Assembly: GCF_004295665.1 (NCBI RefSeq)
Contig: NZ_CP034759.1
Coordinates: forward strand, 3,782,001 to 3,846,000
DNA: 64,000 nt
DNA from: Litorilituus sediminis
Lineage (GTDB): Bacteria > Pseudomonadota > Gammaproteobacteria > Enterobacterales > Alteromonadaceae
Reading direction: 5' to 3'
The position numbers were made by a program, and so were the translations under genes. Under the pieces are notes generated by a model. That model ran no database searches, had not been told where the DNA came from, and worked only from the letters and a program-made list of their open reading frames with translations. Shown here piece after piece: positions 36,535 to 46,530 of the stretch. Within the stretch, counting starts at the first letter, position 1. Each line of letters opens with the position of its first letter.

Positions 36535-37169
36535 TAAGCTTAGAAGCAGCACTAGTACGTGATACGCTAGTGGCAAAGGGCTTGGAAACGCCGTTATTAC
36601 CAAGTGATATGTCCGCCGATGAGAAGTACCTTCGCATTAAAGGTTTGCTAACTGAAGTGGTCAGTACCTTAGGGCTTGATTTGCAAGATGATAGCTTAGC
36701 TGAAACCCCACATCGCATTGCTAAGATGTATGTTCATGAGATTTTTTCCGGCTTAGATTATCAAAACTTCCCAAGTATTAGCCTGATAGAAAACAAAATG
36801 GCCGTAGATGAAATGGTCAAGGTGTCAAATATTAACCTAACATCAACCTGCGAGCATCACTTTGTTACTATCGATGGTTTAGCCAAAGTTGCCTATATCC
36901 CAAAAGATAAAATACTTGGTTTGTCTAAAATTAACCGCATCGTGCGCTTTTTTGCCCAAAGACCACAAGTACAAGAGCGATTAACACAACAAATTTTAAT
37001 CGCAATTCAAGCATTAACTGAAACCGATAATGTTGCCGTTTCTATTGAAGCGACCCATTATTGCGTAAAATCTCGTGGCGTGATGGATGTAAACTCGTCA
37101 ACCTCAACGACAGCCTTAGGTGGCATATTTAAATCAAATCCACAAACTCGTGCGGAGTTTTTAATGTGA
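36531..37169 (+). CDS. folE: GTP cyclohydrolase I
   Basis: 212 residues, full length for type I FolE. Zinc and catalytic motifs: [33 protein letters not shown] and [14 protein letters not shown]. It makes dihydroneopterin triphosphate from GTP. It overlaps folX by 4 bases and folM begins 4 bases before its stop, so translation is coupled. It may be a dedicated copy for monapterin. Confidence 0.93.
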   Translation: MISLEAALVRDTLVAKGLETPLLPSDMSADEKYLRIKGLLTEVVSTLGLDLQDDSLAETPHRIAKMYVHEIFSGLDYQNFPSISLIENKMAVDEMVKVSNINLTSTCEHHFVTIDGLAKVAYIPKDKILGLSKINRIVRFFAQRPQVQERLTQQILIAIQALTETDNVAVSIEATHYCVKSRGVMDVNSSTSTTALGGIFKSNPQTRAEFLM

Positions 37170-37888
37170 AACAAGCAGTATTAATTACCGGCGTGGGTAA
37201 GCGCTTGGGCTTGGCGTTGGCAAGCCACTTATTGGCGAATGGCTATCATGTTATTGGCACTTATCGTCGTTCATATCCTGTTTTAGACGAGTTGCGCTCA
37301 CAAGGTGCTGACTTATATCAGGTAGACTTTTACCAACAGGCGCAAGTTGATAGTTTTATTGAACAGATTAAAGCTAACTATCAATCATTACGGGCGATAG
37401 TTCACAATGCCTCGGATTGGCTACCTGATCAAATTCAAGCGGGTAGCGATATAAAGCAGGCACAAGTCCTTGAGAAAATGATGTCGATTCATGTTGGTAT
37501 TCCTTATCAATTAAACTTAGCTTTGCAAAGTTTGCTGAGAAATCATGAAAGTCGCTTTAAAGATATTATTCACATTAGCGATTATGTTGCTGAAAAAGGT
37601 AGTAAGAAGCATATGGCTTATGCGGCCAGTAAGGCGGCATTAAATAGCTTAACTATGTCATTTGCCTCTCTTTTAGCACCGGATGTCAAGGTGAACTCGA
37701 TTTCACCTGCCATGATTAAGTTTAATGAAGGTGATGATGATGCTTATAAAGAAAAAGCACTAGCTAAGGCACTGTTACCGAAAGAGGCTGGCTTTAGTGA
37801 AATCATTAATGCCATTGATTTTATCTTGGCGAGTGACTTTATGACCGGGCGAAATCTACAACTTGATGGTGGCAGACACCTTAAGTAG
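37166..37888 (+). CDS. folM: Dihydromonapterin reductase
   Basis: 240-residue short-chain dehydrogenase. The NADPH-binding [11 protein letters not shown] appears near residue 9, followed by [11 protein letters not shown] with the catalytic Tyr and Lys. FolM reduces dihydromonapterin to tetrahydromonapterin. Context (folX-folE-folM) supports the name. Confidence 0.88.
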   Translation: MKQAVLITGVGKRLGLALASHLLANGYHVIGTYRRSYPVLDELRSQGADLYQVDFYQQAQVDSFIEQIKANYQSLRAIVHNASDWLPDQIQAGSDIKQAQVLEKMMSIHVGIPYQLNLALQSLLRNHESRFKDIIHISDYVAEKGSKKHMAYAASKAALNSLTMSFASLLAPDVKVNSISPAMIKFNEGDDDAYKEKALAKALLPKEAGFSEIINAIDFILASDFMTGRNLQLDGGRHLK

Positions 37889-37906
37889 TTGTGTGTAGCG
37901 CTGCTT

Positions 37907-38968
37907 TTATTGGTTTGAGAAGGTTTTTATACAGTTTCTACCGGCGGCTTTAGCTTGGTATAGAGCGTTATCTGCTTGGGTGATTAATTCATCTATCTTG
38001 GCTTTTGCGTTAGCTTTAATCTGTATCTGCTGAGTATTTTCTGGGCTAAAAAGCGTTAAGCCAATAGAAATAGTAATGTTTTTATCTTGACTTGATAATG
38101 CCGCTACCTGGTCTTTTATACGTTTACAGACTTTTGTTGCTTTGTCTAAATTAATATTAGGTAACCAAAGTAAAAACTCTTCACCACCAAAACGAGCGAG
38201 GTAATCATAGTCTCGCTTGCTATCAGCTATGGTTTTTGCCACTTGCACTAAGACATCATCACCCACTTGATGACCAAAGTTATCGTTAATTTGCTTAAAA
38301 AAGTCAATGTCTATGATGGCGAGTACCGCAGTGTTATTTTCTCGGCTAATACGATTAAGATCGCTATTGATATGTTTAAAGGCGGCGCGTCTGTTAGGAA
38401 TAGCCGTTAAACTATCTTGATAGGCTTTTTTCTCTAAAATGGCATTGAGCTCGATTAGTTGTTTTTCTTGTTTTCGCCTAATCAGCTCTACTTCAACCCA
38501 AGAGGTCATCAGTTGTAGCGCATCAATATCAACGGCATGAAACTTTCTGTTGTAAGGGGTTGGGCTGGAAAAATTAATGGTGCCATATAGCTGGCCATTA
38601 AGCTTCAATGGCATACCGATATAAGACTCAAGCCCAAAGGATTGATAGGCAGGGTGAGAGGCATACTGATCATGTTGGCCGACATGCTCTAAAGCGACAG
38701 GTTTATCAGCATGACAGGTTATATGGCAATAGGTCGAGCTAAAGTCAAACTCGACCCCTGAGCTTAGCTCTACATCGTCAGGTACAACACAGTGTTTAAC
38801 AAGGTATTTGTTGCCTTCAATTTTTGACAAGATGGCAATATCAAGATTAAAGCGCTCTAAGCCCATTTTTAAAAGTTGTTCAACTTGTTTATCAAAGCCT
38901 AGCGCATGGCTATTGGTAATTTCATATAATCTGCGAATGATTTTTTCACTACTCGTTACCTTAGCCAT
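37907..38968 (-). CDS. GAF-GGDEF diguanylate cyclase
   Basis: 353 residues from ATG 38968; an upstream ATG at 38992 lacks a ribosome site. No transmembrane segment. A GAF domain (about 15-165) is followed by a GGDEF domain with DSLTAIPNRRAAF, IDIDFFKQINDNFGHQ and the active-site variant RFGGEEFLLW. It should synthesise cyclic di-GMP under control of a small ligand or redox signal on GAF. Convergent with folM. Confidence 0.88.
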   Translation of the reverse strand: MAKVTSSEKIIRRLYEITNSHALGFDKQVEQLLKMGLERFNLDIAILSKIEGNKYLVKHCVVPDDVELSSGVEFDFSSTYCHITCHADKPVALEHVGQHDQYASHPAYQSFGLESYIGMPLKLNGQLYGTINFSSPTPYNRKFHAVDIDALQLMTSWVEVELIRRKQEKQLIELNAILEKKAYQDSLTAIPNRRAAFKHINSDLNRISRENNTAVLAIIDIDFFKQINDNFGHQVGDDVLVQVAKTIADSKRDYDYLARFGGEEFLLWLPNINLDKATKVCKRIKDQVAALSSQDKNITISIGLTLFSPENTQQIQIKANAKAKIDELITQADNALYQAKAAGRNCIKTFSNQ

Positions 38969-39168
38969 AAATATTAATTTCTCAATTATCATTGTCTTTT
39001 TGTATGCTTACTATAGCAAATAGTTAATAAGCTTCAATGGTTTGTGAACCTTACTAAGCTTTGCGCTTTACTGTTGATGAGTAAAGATTTTCTAGGATCT
39101 GTTTGGTTAATCGCTTATTGAGCTGTTAAACTAGCGCTCTTTTTTATTATTGCCTTTGTAAAGATATT

Positions 39169-39507
39169 ATGAGTGAATCATTACCACCTTGCCCAAAATG
39201 CCAGTCTGACTATGTTTATCAAGATCAGTCGTTATTTATTTGTCCTGAATGTAGCCACGAATGGACGGCCGCCGACCTTGAAGAAGAAGTCATTCAAGTA
39301 AAAGATGCTAACGGTGCGTTATTAGCGGACGGCGATAAAGTTACCGTAATTAAAGACTTGAAAATCAAAGCCAGTTCACAAGTGATTAAAATTGGCACTA
39401 AAGCGGTGATCCGACGCGTACTTGATAAAAAAGATCATGAGCTTGATTGTAAAGTAGACGGTGTCGGTGAAATGATGGTAACCGCTAAGTTTGTTAAAAA
39501 GGCTTAG
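39169..39507 (+). CDS. yjdM: YjdM/PhnA-family zinc-ribbon protein
   Basis: 112 residues. Zinc ribbon CPKC and CPEC (CPKCQSDYVYQD, FICPECSHEW) followed by DANGALLADGDKVTVIKDLK, which is the conserved YjdM signature. The family was formerly called PhnA and is tied to phosphonate gene clusters, with unclear function. Single gene. Confidence 0.9.
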   Translation: MSESLPPCPKCQSDYVYQDQSLFICPECSHEWTAADLEEEVIQVKDANGALLADGDKVTVIKDLKIKASSQVIKIGTKAVIRRVLDKKDHELDCKVDGVGEMMVTAKFVKKA

Positions 39508-39555
39508 TTTCACTGCAACATAAATCTTAGTAGTGTCCCGTCCTTAGATGCTAGT

Positions 39556-39589
39556 GCTTTTATTTAGTACCGAGTCATTAAATAAAAGC
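39556..39589. terminator. Hairpin terminator after yjdM
   Basis: GCTTTTATTTA (39556-39566) and TAAATAAAAGC (39579-39589), perfect 11-bp stem. Confidence 0.6.
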
Positions 39590-39717
39590 CTTTGCCTTGC
39601 CTTTCTGCGACTAAGCTAATGTTAATGTTAGTGAAATGTCATATTAATATCATGGCACTTTTATAGAAAAGTCATTTTTCTTAGCTATAGTAATAATACC
39701 TTTAACTAAAGTTATGT

Positions 39718-40407
39718 ATGTTTATTATGGCGGATAGGAATCACAGCGGTCACTATATTTATTGTCAAACTTGTGGCCATCGAGGCAACTGCATTGGCGC
39801 TCAGTTAGATCAGCAAAAGCTGCAGAAACTCAATGAGCTTGTTAGCCGTAGTGAGCCGTTTCATATCAAAGATATGCTCTTTAGTGCAGGGGATAACTTT
39901 TCGTCTTTATATGCGATTCGCACTGGTAGTGTTAAGACCTATACCATTTCCTCAGATGGGACTAAACAAATTACTGGCTTTCACTTTCCAGGTAGCCTTT
40001 TAGGCTTAGATGCCATGGTGGAAAATAAACATGCTAGTTATGCACAAGCACTAGAAACCGCCATGGTCTGTCAAATTCCTTTAGCTAAGGTGCTTGCTGA
40101 GCTGCCTGAAATTGAAGAAAATTTAGTGAGCCTGATGAGTCGAGCGATAAACAAGATTCACAAGCACTCTTTGGCGGTTAGCCAGCATAGTGCGGAAAAG
40201 CGAGTCATTAACTTTATTTTATCGCTCAGCAAGGTTTTTCAACAGCTTGGCTTATCAGCATCAGAGTTTTTGCTAACCATGTCTAAGGTTGAAATTGGCA
40301 ATTATAATGGCTTAAGCCCAGAAACCGTTAGTCGAGTGTTTAGTAAATTACAGAAAAACCATCGCATAGAGCTGAAAGGTAAATTACTGAAATTAAATCG
40401 GCTTTGA
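39718..40407 (+). CDS. fnr: FNR/EtrA-type oxygen-sensing regulator
   Basis: 229 residues. Cysteines 16, 19 and 25 (CQTCGHRGNC) plus Cys118 (MVCQIP) match the C-x2-C-x5-C and fourth-cysteine arrangement that holds the FNR 4Fe-4S cluster. The C-terminal helix-turn-helix GLSPETVSRVFSKLQ has the E-SR residues that read TTGAT half-sites. It probably controls anaerobic genes. A consensus FNR site lies 945 bases downstream of its stop (41352). Alternative start ATG 39727. Confidence 0.92.
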   Translation: MFIMADRNHSGHYIYCQTCGHRGNCIGAQLDQQKLQKLNELVSRSEPFHIKDMLFSAGDNFSSLYAIRTGSVKTYTISSDGTKQITGFHFPGSLLGLDAMVENKHASYAQALETAMVCQIPLAKVLAELPEIEENLVSLMSRAINKIHKHSLAVSQHSAEKRVINFILSLSKVFQQLGLSASEFLLTMSKVEIGNYNGLSPETVSRVFSKLQKNHRIELKGKLLKLNRL

Positions 40408-40567
40408 CTTGGGTTAATGCAGCTTTAAAGGTGAAGTTGTGATAGCGGTTGTGACAGTTATTGAATAACAGCAATATGGCTTTTTATATGCGTTAAAAAG
40501 CGCCCATGAAAACTAACTCCGTGTTATGAGCTGAGCGCCTTTGCTGACCCTAGTAAGCTATGTGAAG

Positions 40568-41119
40568 TTAAGCATGGCATTGCCAGTCTGGCTCGTGTGT
40601 GCCGATATTAATAGTAATATGTTGATTTTGATATTGCTTGATACTTGGCTTAATGGCTTGCTCAAACTGATGAGCAGCGGCTTGAATAACATTGGCTTGT
40701 TTTTCTAAAAGACCAAGATCTTTTTGGTAAGCGCTAACCACGGCTTGCATTTTTTGGGCTATTTTTTCATGCTGCTTTATCATGGCTTTATTCACTGTTA
40801 TCGCACCTTCTGATTCTTCCACAATTTTATCACTTAATTGCTCAAACTCTTGCTCATAGCTAGCAAGTTCTTCTTCCATTTCATCTACGGGGATTTCTAA
40901 CTCGCGCATGGTCGACTCAAGGCCATTAAGCTTTTGATAGGCGGTAATTTGTGCCTCATTCATCGGGATTTCATCTACCTTTTGGCAGTCTTGATAAACG
41001 AAAATTTTGTATTCTTGCTTCGCCTCAGTAGCAGCATTTACTGCCGTTGCTGTCATGGTGATTACTGATGCTGCGATTAAGCTCATGGTTAAGTTTGATT
41101 TGCTGATTATTGTTCTCAT
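40568..41119 (-). CDS. Periplasmic coiled-coil protein of unknown function
   Basis: 183 residues with signal peptide (SLIAASVITMTATAVNA). The mature part is a long helical, acidic stretch with heptads (MEEELASYEQEFEQLSDKI) and an ending with Cys-His (DWQCHA). Two cysteines (one near DCQK) could pair. Divergent from the CxxC TonB receptor across a 320-base promoter region that contains an FNR and a Fur-like site. Function unknown. Confidence 0.6.
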   Translation of the reverse strand: MRTIISKSNLTMSLIAASVITMTATAVNAATEAKQEYKIFVYQDCQKVDEIPMNEAQITAYQKLNGLESTMRELEIPVDEMEEELASYEQEFEQLSDKIVEESEGAITVNKAMIKQHEKIAQKMQAVVSAYQKDLGLLEKQANVIQAAAHQFEQAIKPSIKQYQNQHITINIGTHEPDWQCHA

Positions 41120-41351
41120 GTATGATTCCTAGCTGTATTGGTTGGTTTTGCATTGCTTGGTTTATAGATATAGTTGCTAGGCCAGCTAGGAAAGTTTAAT
41201 GAGGCGTTAAATTTTTTTTAAATTAACGGCTGGCAGATAAGTTTCTTTTTATAGCAGGAGAGGATTAGCTATTGATTTTGCTAAATTTATCCATGGCTTT
41301 TGTATGGTTAATGGCATTTATAACTGCCAATGTAACAAAGTGTAACCTTCA

Positions 41352-41365
41352 TTGATTTTGATCAA
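41352..41365. promoter_or_regulatory. Consensus FNR box
   Basis: TTGAT-TTTG-ATCAA matches the FNR/EtrA consensus TTGAT-N4-ATCAA at all ten fixed positions. It lies 74 bases before the TonB receptor ATG and also faces the divergent 40568-41119 gene. The rest of 41120-41439 contains no gene. Confidence 0.75.
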
Positions 41366-41373
41366 CTAAATGT

Positions 41374-41393
41374 AATTGAGAATGATTAACAAT
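41374..41393. promoter_or_regulatory. Possible Fur box
   Basis: AATTGAGAATGATTAACAAT shows partial similarity to the Fur repeat pattern, just downstream of the FNR box and upstream of the TonB receptor. Confidence 0.35.
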
Positions 41394-41439
41394 AGCGCTC
41401 AAATTTTGTTTTACGATTATTTTTATTTTTGAGCTGTCC

Positions 41440-43575
41440 ATGAAATCACTATCTCCTTTATACCTTGCCATTGCGGCAAGCTTGCCTTTAGCTACGCCAA
41501 CACTCGCTTTTGCCGAAGAAGCAACATCGGTTGATAACGAAACTGAAGTTATCGAAGTTAGAAGTCTTAGACAAAAACTCGATCAAGCAGGTCGTTTAAA
41601 AGATGTTATTCAAAAAACAGAAGTGTTAGATGCACTAACCATTGAAAATAAGAATGCCCTGAGCCTTACCGCGGCCATTAATAATGAGCCGGGGGTAAAT
41701 GTTTCTAACGAGTGCTCTATGTGTGGTGTTAAACGTATTATGTTAAACGGTATGAAAGGTGAACATACCACGATTTTAGTGGATGGTTTACCTACCCATA
41801 CGCTGATTTCAGGTTTCTACGCAGTAGATGCCATTGCCACCACTGGGGTTGACCGTATAGAAGTAGCACGTGGTGCTGGTGCATCACTTATTGCCCCAGA
41901 AGCCATTGGTGGTACGGTTAATATTATTACCAAAGAAGCTTATGAAAATGGTGCCAGCTTTGACTTTGCCAAAGGCTCTCATGATTTTACCGCAATGAAA
42001 GGCATGGCTACGGGTATTTCTGATGACGGTAAAACCGGTATCACTTTTATTGGTCAATACGACAAGCAAGATCAAGAAGATCATGACGATAACGGCGTAA
42101 GTGAAGCACCTTTTATTGAGAACTTATCGCTAACCACTTTCTTAACCCAAGATTTATCTGACCGTAGTAATGTGCAGCTACGTATTTCGAAAGTGCAATC
42201 TGAAATTTTTGGTGGCCCTGTTATTGGCGATATAGTGAGTTCAATTGGCGCAGCCATTGCCGGTTATGATCAACAAGAATCAGAGCAGCTGTTTGTTGAT
42301 GATGATGTACGTAAGCAATATATTGGCAAGCCATGGGAAACAACTGAGTGGATTGATACCTCTCGTGATGAAGCTTATGTGAAGTATTTAACTGAATTAA
42401 GTGATTATACCGTAGCAGAATTTGCCGTAAGTTATGCTAAGCATATTCAAGACTCTTTTTATGAAGGCATTGATTATCAAGCAGAAGATAAAATGTGGTA
42501 CTTACGTGGCAAAATTGATATGGAATTATCAGACAGTCACTTTATCACCTTTGGTGTTGATACTCGTCGTGAAGAAATGCGCTCTTCAACTGATGCGCTA
42601 GAAGCGGTTGCCGCCTACCAAAGTGATGCCTTTGACTATGATACTGTTGGTGTTTTCTTTCAAGATACCTGGACGCCTATTGATGAATTAGAACTAGCCC
42701 TTGCTATGCGTGTTGACCAAGTTACCGCTGACTTTGTTGACCCAGAAAAAGTGGGTACTGAAATTGATGAAACCTTTTTTGCGCCGCGCCTAGATTTACG
42801 TTACTTCCATACAGAGGAATTAACTTCGCGCTTTTCTACTGGCCGAGGCTATCGCGCGCCATTGTCATTCTTTGAAACAGATCACGGTATTTTGGATGCA
42901 GAATTAGGTTATCAAATTGATATCGATTCATTAGAAGAGTCATTATCGGCAAGCTATTCATTAAGTTATGATACTGAAGTGCTGGCCGTAACTGGCTCAG
43001 TTGCTCACTCTTCGGTAGATAATTTGGCATCGTTGGAAGAAACGGAAGACGGTGTGCCGTTATTAACGCAACTTAAAGAAACTGCCTCGGTTACTACTTA
43101 TGATATTACCGTTGGCTATAACCTAACCGAGCACTTTACCGTTAATCTTGGCCTAGAAAAGTTTAATTATGATGATGCCTTTAAATCCTCTTATGCCATA
43201 GCACCGGTTGAAGAGCGTGCTAGCTTTGAGTTGCAATATGAAAAAGATAACTTAAAAGTATTCTGGTCAACAGTTTGGTTTGGCGAGAAAGACTTAAGTG
43301 ATTACGGTTATGAGGGTTATAACATTAAAGGTGATGCTAGCAGCGTGAAAACCTTAGTGGGTAAAGCCTTTTCAACGTCAGATATTAAGGTGCAATATCA
43401 GTTAACAGAGCATACCAAGCTATATGCCGGTGTTTCTAATATTTTTGAAGAAACGCAAATAGATGGTGGTGATACACCATTATTCTGGGATGCTGATGGT
43501 GGCTACGATGTTGCTTATATTTATGGCGCATTACACGGCAGAGAGCTGTATGCCGGTATTGAAGTGAAGCTTTAA
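41440..43575 (+). CDS. TonB-dependent receptor with CxxC motif in the plug
   Basis: 711 residues with signal peptide (SLPLATPTLAFAEE). The N-terminal plug domain has NEPGVNV and NECSMCGVKRIMLNG, then ILVDGLP and RGAGASLIAPEAIGG, followed by a long barrel of beta strands. The CSMC pair in the plug is unusual for receptors and suggests binding of a metal or a redox-controlled gate. A thioredoxin-like gene follows 29 bases later, and an FNR box precedes it. A metal (for example copper) or haem substrate is possible; none can be assigned. Confidence 0.85.
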   Translation: MKSLSPLYLAIAASLPLATPTLAFAEEATSVDNETEVIEVRSLRQKLDQAGRLKDVIQKTEVLDALTIENKNALSLTAAINNEPGVNVSNECSMCGVKRIMLNGMKGEHTTILVDGLPTHTLISGFYAVDAIATTGVDRIEVARGAGASLIAPEAIGGTVNIITKEAYENGASFDFAKGSHDFTAMKGMATGISDDGKTGITFIGQYDKQDQEDHDDNGVSEAPFIENLSLTTFLTQDLSDRSNVQLRISKVQSEIFGGPVIGDIVSSIGAAIAGYDQQESEQLFVDDDVRKQYIGKPWETTEWIDTSRDEAYVKYLTELSDYTVAEFAVSYAKHIQDSFYEGIDYQAEDKMWYLRGKIDMELSDSHFITFGVDTRREEMRSSTDALEAVAAYQSDAFDYDTVGVFFQDTWTPIDELELALAMRVDQVTADFVDPEKVGTEIDETFFAPRLDLRYFHTEELTSRFSTGRGYRAPLSFFETDHGILDAELGYQIDIDSLEESLSASYSLSYDTEVLAVTGSVAHSSVDNLASLEETEDGVPLLTQLKETASVTTYDITVGYNLTEHFTVNLGLEKFNYDDAFKSSYAIAPVEERASFELQYEKDNLKVFWSTVWFGEKDLSDYGYEGYNIKGDASSVKTLVGKAFSTSDIKVQYQLTEHTKLYAGVSNIFEETQIDGGDTPLFWDADGGYDVAYIYGALHGRELYAGIEVKL

Positions 43576-43604
43576 TTTTTACTTTACCTTTAACTGGTGC
43601 TGCC

Positions 43605-44114
43605 ATGAACGTATCTAACTTATTTGAAAAAGTAAAAAGTACACTAATGTTGGGCTTATTGAGTGCGAGTGTTAGTGTCTTAGCGACACCCGTACAAGCC
43701 TTGCCTTTTCAGTTGAAGCCGTTAACAGCTGAGCAGTCTTTAGCGGTAAAACAAGCTAGTGCTTTAGCTACTATTGCTATGATTTATCAACCTGATTGTA
43801 GTTGGTGTAAGAAGCAGGGAAAAACCTTGGCAAAGGCTTTTGAGCAATGCCAAGCTAGTGTCAATATAGTGTTGGTTGGCACACAAGGTAATGCCAGACA
43901 ACTTAAAAAGGAATTAAAGTATTATCATAACGGTATTCCTGCGTATAAGGCGGATCGTCAATTTTTACGTAAGATAGGTGGTTATCAAGCATCGCCAACC
44001 ACCTTGATATTTGATGAGCATGGCGAATTGATAGTTAAAAAACGTGGCTTTATTGATGAAGATAAGTTGGCTAATGCTTTAAGTATCGTTAGTCGAAATA
44101 AGTGTCTCATATAA
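43605..44114 (+). CDS. Periplasmic thioredoxin-like protein
   Basis: 169 residues with signal peptide (SVSVLATPVQALP). Active site CSWC in IYQPDCSWCKKQGK; the cis-proline is at SPTTLIFD, near the end of a thioredoxin fold; a long linker with extra cysteines precedes it. It follows the CxxC TonB receptor in the same operon, so it may reduce the receptor plug or a ligand-binding partner. A terminator follows. Confidence 0.8.
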   Translation: MNVSNLFEKVKSTLMLGLLSASVSVLATPVQALPFQLKPLTAEQSLAVKQASALATIAMIYQPDCSWCKKQGKTLAKAFEQCQASVNIVLVGTQGNARQLKKELKYYHNGIPAYKADRQFLRKIGGYQASPTTLIFDEHGELIVKKRGFIDEDKLANALSIVSRNKCLI

Positions 44115-44141
44115 ACTTAATTTCAAAGTGAAACAGAAAAG

Positions 44142-44163
44142 CCCGATTTTTATCGGGTTTTTT
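44142..44163 (+). terminator. Terminator of receptor-thioredoxin operon
   Basis: CCCGAT (44142-44147), loop TTTT, ATCGGG then six T. Confidence 0.85.
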
Positions 44164-44368
44164 ATTAACTATTCATAGGGTTAACTATCTCTAGCCCTTA
44201 GCTACCGTACTTTAGTCTAATTTGATCTTAGCTTATAACTTGTTACAATAGCGTAACTGGCAGTCAGTTATAGCAAGAATCATTCTTTAAGTAATTGATG
44301 TTAGTACGATAAGGAAATAAAACTAATCCAGAGGAATTTGGGCGTTTAACAAATAAGTCTGGTGAGTT

Positions 44369-45334
44369 ATGTTGCATTTTATCAACATGAAGTTTTTATT
44401 CATGTTTATCTTTTTCTATTTCTTTCCTCAATTTGCCGTGGCGTCGTCGAGCAAAGAGTCTATCACGCTGCCGCTTAATAACTGGGCAAGCCAACGGGTG
44501 CTTAGCTATGTTATTGGCGACTTAATCGAGCAGCAATTTAATCACACTGTTAATTATCAAGAGATAGGCGCCTACGATCAGTGGGGCGCATTGCGAAAAG
44601 GCATAGTGCATATCCAAATTGAGGTTTGGCAGCAGTCAATGGGAGCAGAGTTTTCTCGCATGTTGGCTCAGCAGCATATCCATGATTTAGGCTCACATAG
44701 TGCAGTTGTTCGAGAAGAGTGGTGGTATCCCGACTATGTTGAGCAAAAGTGCGCTGGCTTACCTAATTGGCAAGCGCTAAATGAATGCGCCTACTTGTTT
44801 TCTGAACTGCCACTTAGCGGCAAGGGTACTTATTATACCGGCCCGTGGGAGTATCATGATGCTGATTTGATTCGCGCGCTTGATTTAGACTTTACCATTG
44901 AGCGCTTAAGCAATGAAAAGGCATTGTGGCGTAAGTTACAAAAATCGGTTGAAAAAAAGCGCGCTATTATGTTGCTTAACTGGTCGCCGAACTGGACTGA
45001 TGTTCGTATGAAAGGGAAGTTTGTTGAGTTTCCTCGTTTTGAGAAAGGCTGTGAGTCTAATCCTTCTTGGGGGCTTAACCCCAACTTAGTTCACGATTGT
45101 GGCAATCTTAAACAAGGCTGGTTAAAAAAAGTGGCATGGCCAGGTTTGCAGTCACGCTGGCCTTGTGTGTATCAATTTATTAGCAGAGTTGATTTTAGCA
45201 AAGAAATGATAGCTGAAGCTTCTGCGTTAGTGATTGCTGATAAGTTTGATGAACGTCAAGCGGCAAAAATTTGGTTAGAAAAATATAGTCAACAAGTTAG
45301 CGATTGGTTGAATATTCAATGTATCGCTAACTAA
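44369..45334 (+). CDS. Orphan OpuAC-type (glycine betaine/proline) binding protein
   Basis: 321 residues with signal peptide (KFLFMFIFFYFFPQFAVASSS). OpuAC-like features include NNWASQRVLSYVIGDLIEQ and GAYDQWGALRKGIVHIQIEVW, with the later GKGTYYTGPWEYHDADL. The family binds quaternary amines such as glycine betaine. No OpuAA/OpuAB transporter genes are adjacent. The start could also be ATG 44387. Role in uptake or sensing is open. Confidence 0.75.
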   Translation: MLHFINMKFLFMFIFFYFFPQFAVASSSKESITLPLNNWASQRVLSYVIGDLIEQQFNHTVNYQEIGAYDQWGALRKGIVHIQIEVWQQSMGAEFSRMLAQQHIHDLGSHSAVVREEWWYPDYVEQKCAGLPNWQALNECAYLFSELPLSGKGTYYTGPWEYHDADLIRALDLDFTIERLSNEKALWRKLQKSVEKKRAIMLLNWSPNWTDVRMKGKFVEFPRFEKGCESNPSWGLNPNLVHDCGNLKQGWLKKVAWPGLQSRWPCVYQFISRVDFSKEMIAEASALVIADKFDERQAAKIWLEKYSQQVSDWLNIQCIAN

Positions 45335-45357
45335 ATAACCTGAGATTAAATACCTTT

Positions 45358-46464
45358 TTAACAAGCTTGTGCCGCTTGCTTTGCTAGTGCTTTTTTACTT
45401 GGGCGAGCTTTACGAAACCAGTAAAAATATAAGCCTGTTAGTGCTAACCACAGTGGTGATAATCCCAAAACGCACCAAATAATTTTACTTGGTAGCCCGG
45501 CAAAGTAACCAAAGTGCAGTTTTCTAAACGTATCGACAACAGCATTGATATCACTGGCGTTGCGTATATCGTAACTGCTGAGCAGTTTTGAGGTTTCTCT
45601 ATGATAAGTCACCGTGCTGGCATATTCACTGGTTAACGGATTAGCTGTAGGTACCTCACCGTAAAAAGTAATATGAAGCTCAGGCTCAAACGGGAAAGTA
45701 AAATAGCTGGCTTTAAAATTGGCAATGTAATTTTCACTTTTATCTAACAACAGCTGAAAGTCAGTATCTTTATGATAAAGCGGTGCTTTTAGAATTGGGT
45801 GTGGCTCTATGTGTTCACTAACCTCATGTACCACTTCGGCGATATTATAATAGCCTCCGGTAAAGGCTAAAATAAGAATGATAGGGGAAGAAATAATGCC
45901 AATGAGTTTGTGAACATCACTGTAAAAAATTCGCCTGGCGGCACTAAAGCGCAAGGTAAATAGCTTGGCCCAAAAACGTTTGTGTAAAATGATGCCACTG
46001 ATGCCTAAAAACAATAAAATAATGGCAAAAATTGAGCCTAATACCGTACCAGTAAAATCCAGTAGAAAGGTGTAATGTAAGGATAAAAGCCAATCTGTTA
46101 AATTATGATTTAACGGTACTGGCGTTGATAACAGCTCGCCATTGTATTGGTTGATATAAAGTTTATACCAAGCGCCAGAATGTTTATCTATGATGTAAGC
46201 GGTATCTGCTCTGACTTTGTCATCAAATAACTCCCAACTACCCATAAGAAAATTAGGATGAGTCGTGCTGATGTTGTTAATAAGTACGTTGAGATTTTCT
46301 CTTGGCTGGCTTGCGGTTAGATTCACCGACATTTGCTTTGGCATAAGCCAAGTATCAATTTCCGTTTTAAATACTAGAATACTACCTGTGATGGCGATCA
46401 GTATTAACGGGAGCAGTGCCACCAGCGCGGTAATAGAGTGCCATTTAAATAGAGACTTTCGCAT
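45358..46464 (-). CDS. PepSY-associated membrane protein
   Basis: 368 residues with four predicted membrane helices (one at residues 10-32, two in the middle, one near the end). The first helix is followed by a PepSY-like periplasmic region. The family often accompanies siderophore receptors and may reduce ferric siderophores. It lies downstream of the siderophore receptor on the same strand, separated by a hairpin that may attenuate it. Confidence 0.8.
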   Translation of the reverse strand: MRKSLFKWHSITALVALLPLILIAITGSILVFKTEIDTWLMPKQMSVNLTASQPRENLNVLINNISTTHPNFLMGSWELFDDKVRADTAYIIDKHSGAWYKLYINQYNGELLSTPVPLNHNLTDWLLSLHYTFLLDFTGTVLGSIFAIILLFLGISGIILHKRFWAKLFTLRFSAARRIFYSDVHKLIGIISSPIILILAFTGGYYNIAEVVHEVSEHIEPHPILKAPLYHKDTDFQLLLDKSENYIANFKASYFTFPFEPELHITFYGEVPTANPLTSEYASTVTYHRETSKLLSSYDIRNASDINAVVDTFRKLHFGYFAGLPSKIIWCVLGLSPLWLALTGLYFYWFRKARPSKKALAKQAAQAC

Positions 46465-46484
46465 TTTCTTTTAACCTAAGGTAG

Positions 46485-46516
46485 AAAAGCACTACCTATT
46501 GCTAAGTAGTGCTTTT
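46485..46516 (-). terminator. Hairpin between siderophore receptor and PepSY gene
   Basis: AAAAGCACTAC (46485-46495), loop of 10, GTAGTGCTTTT (46506-46516). Confidence 0.7.
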
Positions 46517-46530
46517 ATTTTGTGGTAATA

